DNA from: an uncultured Campylobacterales bacterium
Lineage (GTDB): Bacteria; Campylobacterota; Campylobacteria; Campylobacterales; Arcobacteraceae
Length of the DNA: 64,000 nucleotides
Reading direction: 5' to 3'
NCBI GenBank assembly: GCA_947503785.1
Contig: CANNFB010000003.1
Location: 186,001 to 250,000, forward strand
Positions 28,670 to 37,168 of the stretch are shown piece after piece (position 1 is the first letter of the stretch; each line of letters starts with the position of its first letter). The notes under the pieces are model-generated. The model was not told the DNA's origin, did not search any database, and saw only the letters and a list, made by a program, of their open reading frames with translations. Made by a program: the position numbers and the translations under genes.

Positions 28670-30376
28670 TTAGATGAGAGTTATTTTTATATCATCATAA
28701 GATATTTTTTCATCTAGTTTAGTAAATATTGGTTTTAATTTAATCTTTCCATCTTCTGAAAAATCTTCTTCTTTATTTGTTTTTTTGATTTCTTGAACTG
28801 CTGCTTTTACTAGATTGATAGTACTTAAACTTGGCATATATTTTGATATATCAAGGTTTGGTTCATCTACTTTTATTAAACTTAAATGATTCATAATAGT
28901 TGATACAGAATAACCTGCATTTTTTGCTAAATCTTGTAAAGTTTCTGAATTTTCTATTTGATTCTTTGTTTTTATATGATTTGCTACTTTTGCTTCTATT
29001 TTAGGCTCACTGTCTAATACTACTTTCTCTTTTGCTATTTCTTTTTCATCAATAGTTCCACCAAGTCTTTGGATGTATGATAACTGAATAGCATTTAGTT
29101 GATTTTCTTCAAAAGCTTCTATTTTATTGGCTGCTTTTTTTGAAGCTTGTTTGATTCTTGGGTCAATACTTAAAATCAAAGGATCTACACTTAAGGCATT
29201 GTCATTAAAGCCCATTAATTTTAAGCCTTCAATATTTTTTATTCTTGAAAGGGCTACGTAACCTTGCCCTACTTCAAAGGTCTTTGATAAATCAATTTGT
29301 GCAGCATCAAGTGTCATACCTTGTGATTTATGAATAGTAATAGCCCAAGCAAGTTTTAGAGGTATTTGAGATATTTTTGCTTGTATTTTTCCTGAATCGT
29401 TTTCAATTTTCCAATCTTCATATTCTACTTTTACGATATAACCATTTGAAAGTTTTACAATTGGAAGTTTTTGTTCATCTTTAGAAAAATCTATTACAAC
29501 TCCTGTAGTACCATTTATATAATACTTTTCAGGATTATTTTTGATAAACATAACAACTGCATCTTTTTTTAGTGTAAGTTCTTCTTGGACTAGTGCTGAT
29601 TTAAATAGTTTTTCTATATTGCTTTTTGCACCTTCACTTGTGTATTTAAAAACTTCTGCACTATCATCAATACTTCTTAATTCATCGTTGTTTATTCTAT
29701 CCACATCCATATTATGAGTATAAAGTTTTGTAGGTGTAAAATCTATATCTAAATCTTTTTGTAATCTTGCATTTAAGATATCATGACTTTTTTGCGATAC
29801 ATTGCCACTTCTAATCTCATCTAAAACAAAAATAAGTTGATTATCATCTTGTCTAAACTTTTTTTCTAAATAACAAGTTTGTAAATCCAAATCTTTCCAT
29901 GAAGGACTTTGCCATGCAAATCTTTTTCCATCAGTATTTCTTGATATTGGAGGTAATTGGAAGAAGTCACCTGAAAGTATCACTTGAATACCAGCAAATG
30001 GCTCATCACTTTGTTTAAAAGCTCGTAATATTTTGTCAATTGAGGAAAATACATTTGGCGAAACCATAGAAATCTCATCTATAATTAAAATCTTTAGTTT
30101 TTTAAATCTTGTTTGAAGATATTTTTTATCTAATAAATTTGAAATAAAATCTTCATCAATACTATCCCTTATACCTAAGCTAAAGTAAGAATGAATAGTT
30201 TGACCATTTAAATGTGAAGCAGCAATTCCAGTAGGTGCAACAATAGTAGGAATTATTTTCCTAGATTTTAAATATAAAACAAAATCATTTAAGATATGAG
30301 TTTTACCTGTACCTGCTGATCCTGTTAAAAAAACATTTTGACCAGTTTTTAGTATTTTAAGAGCTGTTTGTTGCAT
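28670..30376 (-). CDS. PIF1/RecD2-like SF1B DNA helicase
   Basis: A 568-residue 5'-3' helicase of the PIF1-like group. Motif I is GSAGTGKTHIL (about 19-29), motif II IIDEISMVSP, motif III LSGDFFQLPP, motif V AITIHKSQGMTLD and motif VI GQGYVALSRI. A C-terminal helix-turn-helix-like segment (TLQDLAKNAGYSVSTIMNHL, near 490-510) resembles the HTH_40 module found after such helicases. Typical roles are resolving G-quadruplexes, R-loops and stalled forks. It is the first gene of a seven-gene leftward run that continues through WYL, selO and jetABCD with gaps of 25 bp or less. Confidence 0.88.
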   Translation of the reverse strand: MQQTALKILKTGQNVFLTGSAGTGKTHILNDFVLYLKSRKIIPTIVAPTGIAASHLNGQTIHSYFSLGIRDSIDEDFISNLLDKKYLQTRFKKLKILIIDEISMVSPNVFSSIDKILRAFKQSDEPFAGIQVILSGDFFQLPPISRNTDGKRFAWQSPSWKDLDLQTCYLEKKFRQDDNQLIFVLDEIRSGNVSQKSHDILNARLQKDLDIDFTPTKLYTHNMDVDRINNDELRSIDDSAEVFKYTSEGAKSNIEKLFKSALVQEELTLKKDAVVMFIKNNPEKYYINGTTGVVIDFSKDEQKLPIVKLSNGYIVKVEYEDWKIENDSGKIQAKISQIPLKLAWAITIHKSQGMTLDAAQIDLSKTFEVGQGYVALSRIKNIEGLKLMGFNDNALSVDPLILSIDPRIKQASKKAANKIEAFEENQLNAIQLSYIQRLGGTIDEKEIAKEKVVLDSEPKIEAKVANHIKTKNQIENSETLQDLAKNAGYSVSTIMNHLSLIKVDEPNLDISKYMPSLSTINLVKAAVQEIKKTNKEEDFSEDGKIKLKPIFTKLDEKISYDDIKITLI

Positions 30377-30559
30377 TGTTTACCTAATAATTTTGATTTT
30401 GGATTATAGCGTATATAAACAATGAAAATATTTAGGAATATACTACTTTACAAAAAAGATTTTAAATCTTTCATCTGAAATATCAAACTATAAATTTGAG
30501 TCATCGTAATAAAACTTTTTTATGATAAAATCTTTTTAATTTTACGCTTAAGGATATAA

Positions 30560-32050
30560 ATGAAAGCATATAAAAAGCTTGTTGAAAAATATGAGAGAAT
30601 ACATCACTTATCACATATGCAATCTATTGTTTACTGGGATCAACAAAGTATGATGCCTAGTGGTTCAAGCGATGCTAGAGCAAAAGCAATGGCAGAGTTT
30701 GGTGTGATTATTCATGAAGCCTCAGTAGATAAAGAAATAGCTCTTCTTTTAGATGATGCAATGGGCGAGAACTTAAATACGGTACAAAAAGCTTCATTAT
30801 ATGAAATGAAAAGAACATACACAAACAATACCCTTCTTCCAAGTGCTCTTGTAAAAGCACAAAGTTTAGCTCACTCAAAATGTAATCAGATATGGATGGA
30901 ACAAAGAAAAAACAATAATTGGAAAGGTTTTGAACCAAGTTTAAAAGAAGTGATAAAACTAGCGAAAGAAGAAGCTAGTATTAGATCAGAAATAAACGGT
31001 CTAAGTGCTTATGATTCTCTTTTAGATTTATATGAACCAGGAATGAAAAGTAAAACATTAGATAGTATTTTTGCAGATGTAAAAACTTGGTTACCAGAGC
31101 TTATTCAAAATATCCAAGAGAAACAAAAGTCACAAACTTACATAAAACCCCAAGGAATTTTTGACATAAAATCTCAAAAAGAACTTGGCGTAAAAGTAAT
31201 GAATCATCTAGGTTTTGATTTTAATAAAGGTCGTATTGATATTTCAGCTCATCCTTTTTGTGGTGGAGTTCCTGAAGATGTAAGATTAACAACTAGATAT
31301 GATGAAAAAGATTTTGTGCAATCACTTATGGGAACAATCCATGAAACAGGACATGCTTGTTATGAGCAAGGATTAGCAAAAGATTCTCAAGATTTATCAG
31401 CTCTACCAGTTGGACAAGCTCGTTCTATGGGAATACATGAGAGTCAAAGCTTGTTTTTTGAAATGCAAATGGGAAGAAGTCCTGAATTTTTAAAATCTAT
31501 TCATCCTTTTATCATAGAATCTTTTGGAAAAAAAGAAGCACTAGAACTTGAAAATTTAATAAAAATTTATTCAAGAGTTGAGCCTTCTTTAATTCGTGTT
31601 GATGCAGATGAAGTAACTTATGCTTCGCATGTTATTTTAAGATATGAAATCGAGCGTGCTTTGATGAATGCAGATATAGAAAGCTCTGATATTCCAGATA
31701 TGTGGAATGAGAAAATGCAAGAAGCCTTAGGATTAAATACAAAAGGAAACTATAAAGACGGTTGCATGCAAGATGTACATTGGAGTGAAGGAATATTTGG
31801 ATATTTTCCATCATATACTCTAGGAGCTATGTACGCAGCTCAGCAGTTTAATACTGTAAAAAAAATCCATCCAAATATAAATGAGTCAATAGAGAAAGGC
31901 GATTTATCACAAATTAAATCTTGGCTAAAAGAAAATATCTGGAGTAATGCAAGTATTTATTCTACAGATGAGTTAATCACAAAAGCAACAGGAGAGATTT
32001 TAAACCCTAAGTACTTTAAATCTCATCTTGAAAATAGGTATTTATTATAG
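30560..32050 (+). CDS. M32 carboxypeptidase (Taq type)
   Basis: A 496-residue zinc carboxypeptidase of family M32. The active-site HETGH (in MGTIHETGHACYEQG, near residue 260) provides two His ligands and the catalytic Glu, and EVTYASH lies downstream. Other conserved parts are YWDQQSMMP near the N-terminus and HESQSLFFE. It removes single C-terminal residues from peptides in the cytosol. AAGGA at 30550-30554 precedes the ATG at a normal distance, and a possible -10 (TATGAT, 30521-30526) lies upstream. It is divergent from the helicase gene across a 183-bp spacer. Confidence 0.93.
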   Translation: MKAYKKLVEKYERIHHLSHMQSIVYWDQQSMMPSGSSDARAKAMAEFGVIIHEASVDKEIALLLDDAMGENLNTVQKASLYEMKRTYTNNTLLPSALVKAQSLAHSKCNQIWMEQRKNNNWKGFEPSLKEVIKLAKEEASIRSEINGLSAYDSLLDLYEPGMKSKTLDSIFADVKTWLPELIQNIQEKQKSQTYIKPQGIFDIKSQKELGVKVMNHLGFDFNKGRIDISAHPFCGGVPEDVRLTTRYDEKDFVQSLMGTIHETGHACYEQGLAKDSQDLSALPVGQARSMGIHESQSLFFEMQMGRSPEFLKSIHPFIIESFGKKEALELENLIKIYSRVEPSLIRVDADEVTYASHVILRYEIERALMNADIESSDIPDMWNEKMQEALGLNTKGNYKDGCMQDVHWSEGIFGYFPSYTLGAMYAAQQFNTVKKIHPNINESIEKGDLSQIKSWLKENIWSNASIYSTDELITKATGEILNPKYFKSHLENRYLL

Positions 32051-32137
32051 AAGTCTATCCTTTTGGAAACTTTAAACTAAATGATGTAAAATATCTTAAT
32101 TATTATAAAGAAACTTAAAAAATAGAAGGAAAATTAA

Positions 32138-32629
32138 ATGGAAAATTATAAAAAAGCATATATAGCAGGCGGTTGTTTTTGGGGTATGGAAGATTTGTTT
32201 AGAAATAGAAAAGGCATTATTGACACTGAAGTTGGTTACCAAGGTGGAGAAAATGATAATCCTATATATGAAAATCATCCTGGTCATGCAGAAGGTATTG
32301 AACTTACTTATGATCCCACGTTAACATCTTTTAAAGAAATACTTGACTATTTTTTTAGAATACACAACCCTACAACAATAGATAGACAAGGTAACGATAG
32401 AGGGTCAAGTTACCGTTCAACGATATTCATACAAAATGAAGAAGAACAAGAAATAGCTAAAGAGATTATAAAAGTTGTAAATGAATCAGGTAAATGGGAA
32501 GCACCAATTGTTACAACATTGGAAGCTTTTGATACATTTTGGCCTGCTGAAGCACATCATCAAGATTATTTAGTAAAAAATCCTGGTGGATATACGTGTC
32601 ATTCAGAAAGATTTGGGTCGTTTATTTAA
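32138..32629 (+). CDS. msrA: Peptide-methionine (S)-S-oxide reductase
   Basis: A 163-residue MsrA that reduces the S-epimer of methionine sulfoxide in oxidised proteins. The catalytic Cys is in GGCFWGMEDLF (near residue 12), with VGYQGG, HAEGIELTYDP and RQGNDRGSSYRSTIF all matching the family. Only one more Cys is present, near the C-terminus (GYTCHSERFG), which may act as the resolving residue. It has a strong ribosome binding site (AAGGA). It precedes the polymerase gene by 18 bp on the same strand, which is probably chance. Confidence 0.95.
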   Translation: MENYKKAYIAGGCFWGMEDLFRNRKGIIDTEVGYQGGENDNPIYENHPGHAEGIELTYDPTLTSFKEILDYFFRIHNPTTIDRQGNDRGSSYRSTIFIQNEEEQEIAKEIIKVVNESGKWEAPIVTTLEAFDTFWPAEAHHQDYLVKNPGGYTCHSERFGSFI

Positions 32630-32647
32630 TAAAATCAAACTTATATA

Positions 32648-34603
32648 ATGGAAACTATGAAATATTATGTTTATGATGTAGAAACCTTTCCCAATATTTT
32701 CACTTGTGTTATTCAAAATACTCAAAGTAAAGAGTTAAGAGTATTTGAACTTAGCACAAGAGAAAATGACTTAACAAAGTTTTTAAAAACACTTGAATGG
32801 TTAAGTAAAAATGAAAAGGTATTAGTAGGTTATAATAACCTAAACTTTGATTATGCAGTACTACAGTTCATCTATAAGAATGCAAAGAACTATCCTATAA
32901 AAGAACTAGTTTATCAAATATTTCTTTTTGCAGATGAACTTATCAAAAACAATATCATTTATAAAGAAGATAAAAACACTTTAAAAATCAATCAACTTGA
33001 CCTTATGAAAATCCATAACTTTGACTATAAAGCTACTAGAGTAAGTCTAAAAGTTTTAGAGGTAAATATGCGTATGGATTCTATTGAAGATTTGGATTTT
33101 AAAATAGGTGAAAACATAAAAACAGGCGAGTTTGATAATCTAATCAAGTACAATAAACACGATGTTGAAGCTACACTACTATTCTTTGAGCATTCAAAGG
33201 AAGCCATAGATTTTAGAGAAGAACTAGGTGCAAAATACAATGAAAATATGCTCAACTACAGTGATACAAAAATAGGTAAAAGATACTTTATAAGAAACCT
33301 AGAAGAAAAGCTTGGAAAAGATATATGCTATTTAAATGGTAAACCAAAACAAACTATAAGAAACTACTTGGATTTTGGCAAGATTATCTTTGATTATATT
33401 AGTTTTGAAACACCTGAATTTCAAAGTCTGCTTAAATATCTAAAAAAGCAGTATTCAAACTCTATGAATGAAGTCTTTTCAAATATCAGCAAAGATAATC
33501 TAGAAGAGCTAAGCTCTTTTTGTTCATTAAACTCTAAAAAAGAAGCCAACTCACTACACCTAAACTATAAAGGTTTTACTTTCTATCTAGGAACTGGTGG
33601 TTTACATGGAAGTGTAGAGAGTAAGTTCTATGATAAAAGTGATGAGTTTTTAATCATAGATATTGATGTAGCTAGTTACTATCCCTCAATAGTAATTCAA
33701 AATAATCTATATCCAGAACATCTTGGAATTGAGTTTGTTGATATATATAAAGAGATTCGGGATTTGAGATTTTCTTATAAAAAAGGTACTTCTCAAAACA
33801 AAATGTTAAAACTAGCTCTAAACTCAACATACGGGGATACAAACAATCAATTTAGTCCTTTTTATGACTATAAGATGACTTTAGATATTACTCTAAATGG
33901 ACAGTTGATGTTGTGTATGCTTGCTGAAAAACTTATGCAAATAGAAACAGTAACTTTAATTCAAGCAAATACAGATGGTCTTACTTTTAAAATAGCTAAA
34001 AAAGATAAGTCAAAGTATGAAGATATATCAAATAAATGGCAAGATTTTACAGGATTGGAACTAGAAGAGATAATTTATGAAAAGCTTTGGATTAGAGATG
34101 TAAACAACTATATAGCGCTAAAAGAAAATGGCGAAGCTAAAAAAATAGGTGCATATAAATACAATCTTGCCTGGAATCAAAACCACTCTTCGTTAGTAGT
34201 TCAAAAAGCAGTAGAAGCATATCTGATAAAAGGTATCCAAATTGAAGAGTTTATACATAATCATAGAAATAAATATGACTTTTTACTAAATTTTAAAGCC
34301 ACAAGAAATATAGACTTAGTCCTTGAAAAAGTATATTCATTACAAAAAACTTATATCCCAGTATCTAATACTATTAGATATTTTATAAGTAGAAATGGAT
34401 TTCCTTTAAAAAAGATTCTTCCACCTCTAAATAAAGATGCGCAGCAAAGAGTAATAGGAATAAACGTAGGATATAAAGTAGAGCTTTGTAATAACATAGA
34501 AGACTTTTCTTATGAATTTTTAGACTTTGATTATTATGTAAAAGAGGCCTATAAACTGATAGAACCATTTAATCAGAAACTTGAATCGCTTTTTGATTTT
34601 TGA
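32648..34603 (+). CDS. Phage-like family B DNA polymerase with proofreading exonuclease
   Basis: A 651-residue polymerase. The exonuclease domain has all three motifs: ExoI YDVETFPN (DxE, residue ~11), ExoII YNNLNFDYAVL, and ExoIII YNKHDVEA. The polymerase domain has motif A IDIDVASYYPS (near 335), motif B KMLKLALNSTYG (near 390), and motif C as QANTDGLTF (near 443) in place of the usual YxDTDS. The second Asp of motif C is kept and the first is Asn. Size and motifs resemble small phage or plasmid polymerases and not cellular Pol II. Two ATGs (32648, 32657) are possible. A helicase gene follows by 96 bp. No primase or terminal-protein domain is visible. Confidence 0.8.
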   Translation: METMKYYVYDVETFPNIFTCVIQNTQSKELRVFELSTRENDLTKFLKTLEWLSKNEKVLVGYNNLNFDYAVLQFIYKNAKNYPIKELVYQIFLFADELIKNNIIYKEDKNTLKINQLDLMKIHNFDYKATRVSLKVLEVNMRMDSIEDLDFKIGENIKTGEFDNLIKYNKHDVEATLLFFEHSKEAIDFREELGAKYNENMLNYSDTKIGKRYFIRNLEEKLGKDICYLNGKPKQTIRNYLDFGKIIFDYISFETPEFQSLLKYLKKQYSNSMNEVFSNISKDNLEELSSFCSLNSKKEANSLHLNYKGFTFYLGTGGLHGSVESKFYDKSDEFLIIDIDVASYYPSIVIQNNLYPEHLGIEFVDIYKEIRDLRFSYKKGTSQNKMLKLALNSTYGDTNNQFSPFYDYKMTLDITLNGQLMLCMLAEKLMQIETVTLIQANTDGLTFKIAKKDKSKYEDISNKWQDFTGLELEEIIYEKLWIRDVNNYIALKENGEAKKIGAYKYNLAWNQNHSSLVVQKAVEAYLIKGIQIEEFIHNHRNKYDFLLNFKATRNIDLVLEKVYSLQKTYIPVSNTIRYFISRNGFPLKKILPPLNKDAQQRVIGINVGYKVELCNNIEDFSYEFLDFDYYVKEAYKLIEPFNQKLESLFDF

Positions 34604-34699
34604 TTTAAATAAGAAAACATTACAAATTGTCATTATTTTAAGGTATTAGAAAAATATTATATATAATCTTAAAGAAATAAAATATTCTTAGGAAATATA

Positions 34700-36040
34700 A
34701 TGCAATTAATAATAGGATCACAAGTTAAACTTATAGATGGCGCTATTGAAAAAATCTTCCCTTATGGAGAAGTTTTAGGATTGCTAAGTAAATTTAAGAA
34801 TATTTGCACTGATATCAAATGGAACGTAAATGTGCCCGCTAGAGATAAGTGTAAAATTATAGAAAATCAAGAAACAATTAATATTAAAGATTTTCATGCA
34901 CGAGATTTTCAACAAGATTGTATTAATAAATTTACACGAACGACACTTACAGGTTTTATTTACGCTCCTACAGGCTCTGGAAAAACAAATATAGCTGCAT
35001 ATTTAATTGCCAAAAGAAATATAAGAACACTTTTTATTGTTCCTAAATATGATTTAGTAAAACAAACAAAAAAAAGATTTCAAGATATCTTAGATATAGA
35101 TCCATCAATGATTGGTGAACTTAGTTCTGCTAAAAAAGAGTTTGGTGCACCTATTTTGATTACTACATGGCAATCATTAAATAAAGAAGCAACATTACAA
35201 AGAGTTAAAGAAGATAAATACTCCATGATTATTTGTGATGAGATGCATAAAGCTAGTGCCGATGTTTATTATGATGTTGTATCTAGTATACCTGCTATGT
35301 ACAAACACGGTCTTACTGCAACACCCTATAGAAATAATATTAAAAATGAACAAAGACTTTACGATTTAGTTGGAAATGAGATTGCAAGTGTTGACATAAT
35401 AGACTTATATAAAAATGGCTTTTTAGTACAACCAAATATAAGATTTAAAAATACAAATTATAAAATCAATATAGATCAAGAATATTTACGATCATTAGAT
35501 TTTAATATAAAACTAGGAATGCTTAAAAAGAATATCGATAAATCAAAAAAGAGAAAAGAACTAATACTAAATGATATTAAAAGATCTCTAAAGTTAGAGA
35601 GAAATGAGTTTAAGGCTAATCAATCTGTAATTTTAGTAAATACTCTTGAATTGGGATTGACCTTAAAAGAGGAGTTATCAACTTCATTTAATGTATTGTA
35701 TATTGATGCAAGTACAAAAGCAAAAGAAAGAAATGAAATATTTAGCGACTTAACAGAAAATAAAATCACTGATTATGTTTTAATAGGAACTTCAAAACTT
35801 CTAGGTGAAGGTACTGATATTCCCTCAATTAAAAATGTATTTTGCGCAAGTCCTGCTTACCCTCCTTTTGAAGATACAGCACGTTTACAACAAATTATAG
35901 GAAGAGCTATGCGACCATTTAAAAATAAAAACAGTGCAAATATAATTATATACAATGATGAAACAACAGGCTGGATAGATAAAAAGAAAAATGAAGTTTT
36001 AGATATTGTAATTAATAATGTTAAGCCTATTATATATTAA
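34700..36040 (+). CDS. SF2 DEAD/DEAH-type DNA helicase
   Basis: A 446-residue superfamily 2 helicase. Motif I is APTGSGKTNIA (near residue 92), motif II CDEMHKAS (near 178), motif III LTATPYR, the domain 2 entry VILVNTLELG, and motif VI QQIIGRAMRPF. About 75 N-terminal residues before the helicase core are unlike known domains and might bind DNA. Architecture resembles phage UvsW-like or type III restriction-like helicases. AGGA precedes the ATG at 34700. It follows the polymerase gene on the same strand and ends two bases from the convergent arfB gene, so it and the polymerase look like one inserted block. Confidence 0.85.
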   Translation: MQLIIGSQVKLIDGAIEKIFPYGEVLGLLSKFKNICTDIKWNVNVPARDKCKIIENQETINIKDFHARDFQQDCINKFTRTTLTGFIYAPTGSGKTNIAAYLIAKRNIRTLFIVPKYDLVKQTKKRFQDILDIDPSMIGELSSAKKEFGAPILITTWQSLNKEATLQRVKEDKYSMIICDEMHKASADVYYDVVSSIPAMYKHGLTATPYRNNIKNEQRLYDLVGNEIASVDIIDLYKNGFLVQPNIRFKNTNYKINIDQEYLRSLDFNIKLGMLKKNIDKSKKRKELILNDIKRSLKLERNEFKANQSVILVNTLELGLTLKEELSTSFNVLYIDASTKAKERNEIFSDLTENKITDYVLIGTSKLLGEGTDIPSIKNVFCASPAYPPFEDTARLQQIIGRAMRPFKNKNSANIIIYNDETTGWIDKKKNEVLDIVINNVKPIIY

Positions 36041-36042
36041 TA

Positions 36043-36468
36043 TTAATATTCCTTCTCTACCCTTCCACGTAACTTCTTTTGGGAACTTAGTTTCTTTTTA
36101 GAGTTCAATCGTCTGTTTACAGACCCTCTTGTTGGTTTTGTAGGTACTCTTCTTTTTTGTACTACATTCACACTTTTTATTAGCTCTACTAAACGTTCAA
36201 GTGCTTCGTCTCTGTTTTGTTCTTGGCTTCTGTGCTGTTGTGACTTTATAACGATAATACCATCTTTAGTAATACGTTTATCTTTGAGTTCTAATAACTT
36301 ATCTTTATAAAACTCAGACAAAGAGGAAGCATCTATATCAAAACGCAAATGAATAGCAGCAGAAACCTTATTGACCTTTTGTCCACCAGAACCTTGTGCT
36401 CTAATAGCAGATATTTCTACTTCGTTTTCATCTAGTGTAATGCTGTTTGATATTTTTAATTTTGACAT
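36043..36468 (-). CDS. arfB: Alternative ribosome-rescue factor ArfB
   Basis: A 141-residue peptidyl-tRNA hydrolase of the ArfB/YaeJ/ICT1 type, which enters stalled ribosomes and releases the nascent chain. The catalytic GGQ is in RAQGSGGQKVNKVSAA (near residue 28). The basic C-terminal tail (RRLNSKKKLSSQKKLRGR) that fits the empty mRNA channel is present, and it separates ArfB from RF1/RF2. Length equals the family norm. The GC-rich palindrome at 36509 lies about 40 bp upstream of its start and may be part of its control region. Confidence 0.93.
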   Translation of the reverse strand: MSKLKISNSITLDENEVEISAIRAQGSGGQKVNKVSAAIHLRFDIDASSLSEFYKDKLLELKDKRITKDGIIVIKSQQHRSQEQNRDEALERLVELIKSVNVVQKRRVPTKPTRGSVNRRLNSKKKLSSQKKLRGRVEKEY

Positions 36469-36508
36469 GTTATTTTTATATCCTACTATTTAGATTTATT
36501 AAAAATCG

Positions 36509-36528
36509 TTTTCCCGACGTCGGGAAAA
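36509..36528. repeat. Perfect 20-bp GC-core palindrome
   Basis: TTTTCCCGACGTCGGGAAAA is a perfect palindrome with no spacer and a GC-rich core in a very AT-rich setting. It lies between the antitoxin stop (36557) and the arfB start (36468), both on the minus strand. It may be a protein-binding operator for arfB or the toxin-antitoxin pair. It may instead be the hairpin of a terminator after the antitoxin gene (8-bp stem, ACGT loop, T5 four bases later on the minus strand). Confidence 0.6.
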
Positions 36529-36556
36529 TGGTCTAGTTTATTATTCTTACTATAGA

Positions 36557-36844
36557 TTAATTTATACTACTAGCTTTTAAGTTTATATCCAATGCCTTTA
36601 AAACTCTAAGAACCGTATCAAATCTTGGTTTTGAACCTTTTCTAAATGTTTTATATAAACTTTCTCTTCCAAGACCTGTATCATTTGAAATTTTACTTAT
36701 TCCTTTTGCTTTTGCAATATTTCCAATAGCTACAAAAAACTCATCCATGTCTCCATCTTCTAAAACTTGACTAAGGTATTCTGTTATGATTTCGTTATTG
36801 TCTAAGTATTGAGAGATATCAAAATCACTTAATTCATTTTTCAT
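36557..36844 (-). CDS. Antitoxin of a RelE/HigB-type addiction module
   Basis: A 95-residue DNA-binding antitoxin of the HI1420/putative-addiction-antidote family. The N-terminal part (DFDISQYLDNNEIITEYL) is the typical toxin-binding entry and the C-terminal part (KAKGISKISNDTGLGRESLY, then FDTVLRVLKALDI) is an HTH of the Cro/C1 kind. In the family it neutralises the partner toxin and represses the operon. Its start overlaps the toxin gene by 11 bp, giving the toxin-first order usual for this type. Confidence 0.88.
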   Translation of the reverse strand: MKNELSDFDISQYLDNNEIITEYLSQVLEDGDMDEFFVAIGNIAKAKGISKISNDTGLGRESLYKTFRKGSKPRFDTVLRVLKALDINLKASSIN

Positions 36845-37067
36845 CTTTATATTCCTTTGCCAATATTTTTGCTTTTTTTATATCTATATTTTGAGATGAT
36901 TTATCACCTCCGATTAAAAGTATCACGATTTTATCAGCATCTTTTATATAATAAACCCTATATCCAGGTCCACTTGAAATTCTTAGTTCATAGATATTTT
37001 CAGAGATTATATCTTTTAATTTTGTCAACCAAGTAGAAAAAAGTTTAGTTTGTTTTATTTTATACAT
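36834..37067 (-). CDS. RelE/ParE-type toxin, internally shortened
   Basis: A 77-residue toxin of the HigB/HI1419-like family (ribosome-dependent mRNA interferases). The N-terminus KQTKLFSTWLTKLKD and the core YELRISSGPGYRVYYI, followed by ILLIGGDKSSQNIDIKKAK, match the family. Family members are about 95-105 residues and have some 20-25 residues between LKD and the ELRI strand, including a helix and a GN-GD turn. Here only about six residues join them. The frame is intact, so this is an in-frame internal deletion; activity may be lost. AGGA lies 8 bases before the ATG. The antitoxin gene overlaps its end. Confidence 0.75.
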   Translation of the reverse strand: MYKIKQTKLFSTWLTKLKDIISENIYELRISSGPGYRVYYIKDADKIVILLIGGDKSSQNIDIKKAKILAKEYKDEK

Positions 37068-37071
37068 TAAT

Positions 37072-37089
37072 TGTATCCTATTAGATACA
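37072..37089. promoter_or_regulatory. Candidate autoregulatory operator upstream of the toxin gene
   Basis: The inverted repeat TGTATC-CTATTA-GATACA lies 5 bp upstream of the toxin ATG and overlaps its ribosome binding site. Antitoxins of this family repress their own operon by binding such palindromes, so this is the obvious candidate. Family role is known; binding here is inference. Confidence 0.5.
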
Positions 37090-37168
37090 TAGTTGTCAAA
37101 CTATATTATCTATAACTTTTAATTTGATATATAAGTATATAAAAAATCTATAGAAACAATTAAAAGTA

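Noticed and set aside
37070-37099. TTGACA (-35) and TACAAT (-10) with 18-bp spacing just upstream of the toxin gene, minus strand
   Set aside because: The -10 ends only 2 bases before the ATG, so the transcript would start inside the coding region and lack the ribosome binding site. A promoter further upstream is more likely.
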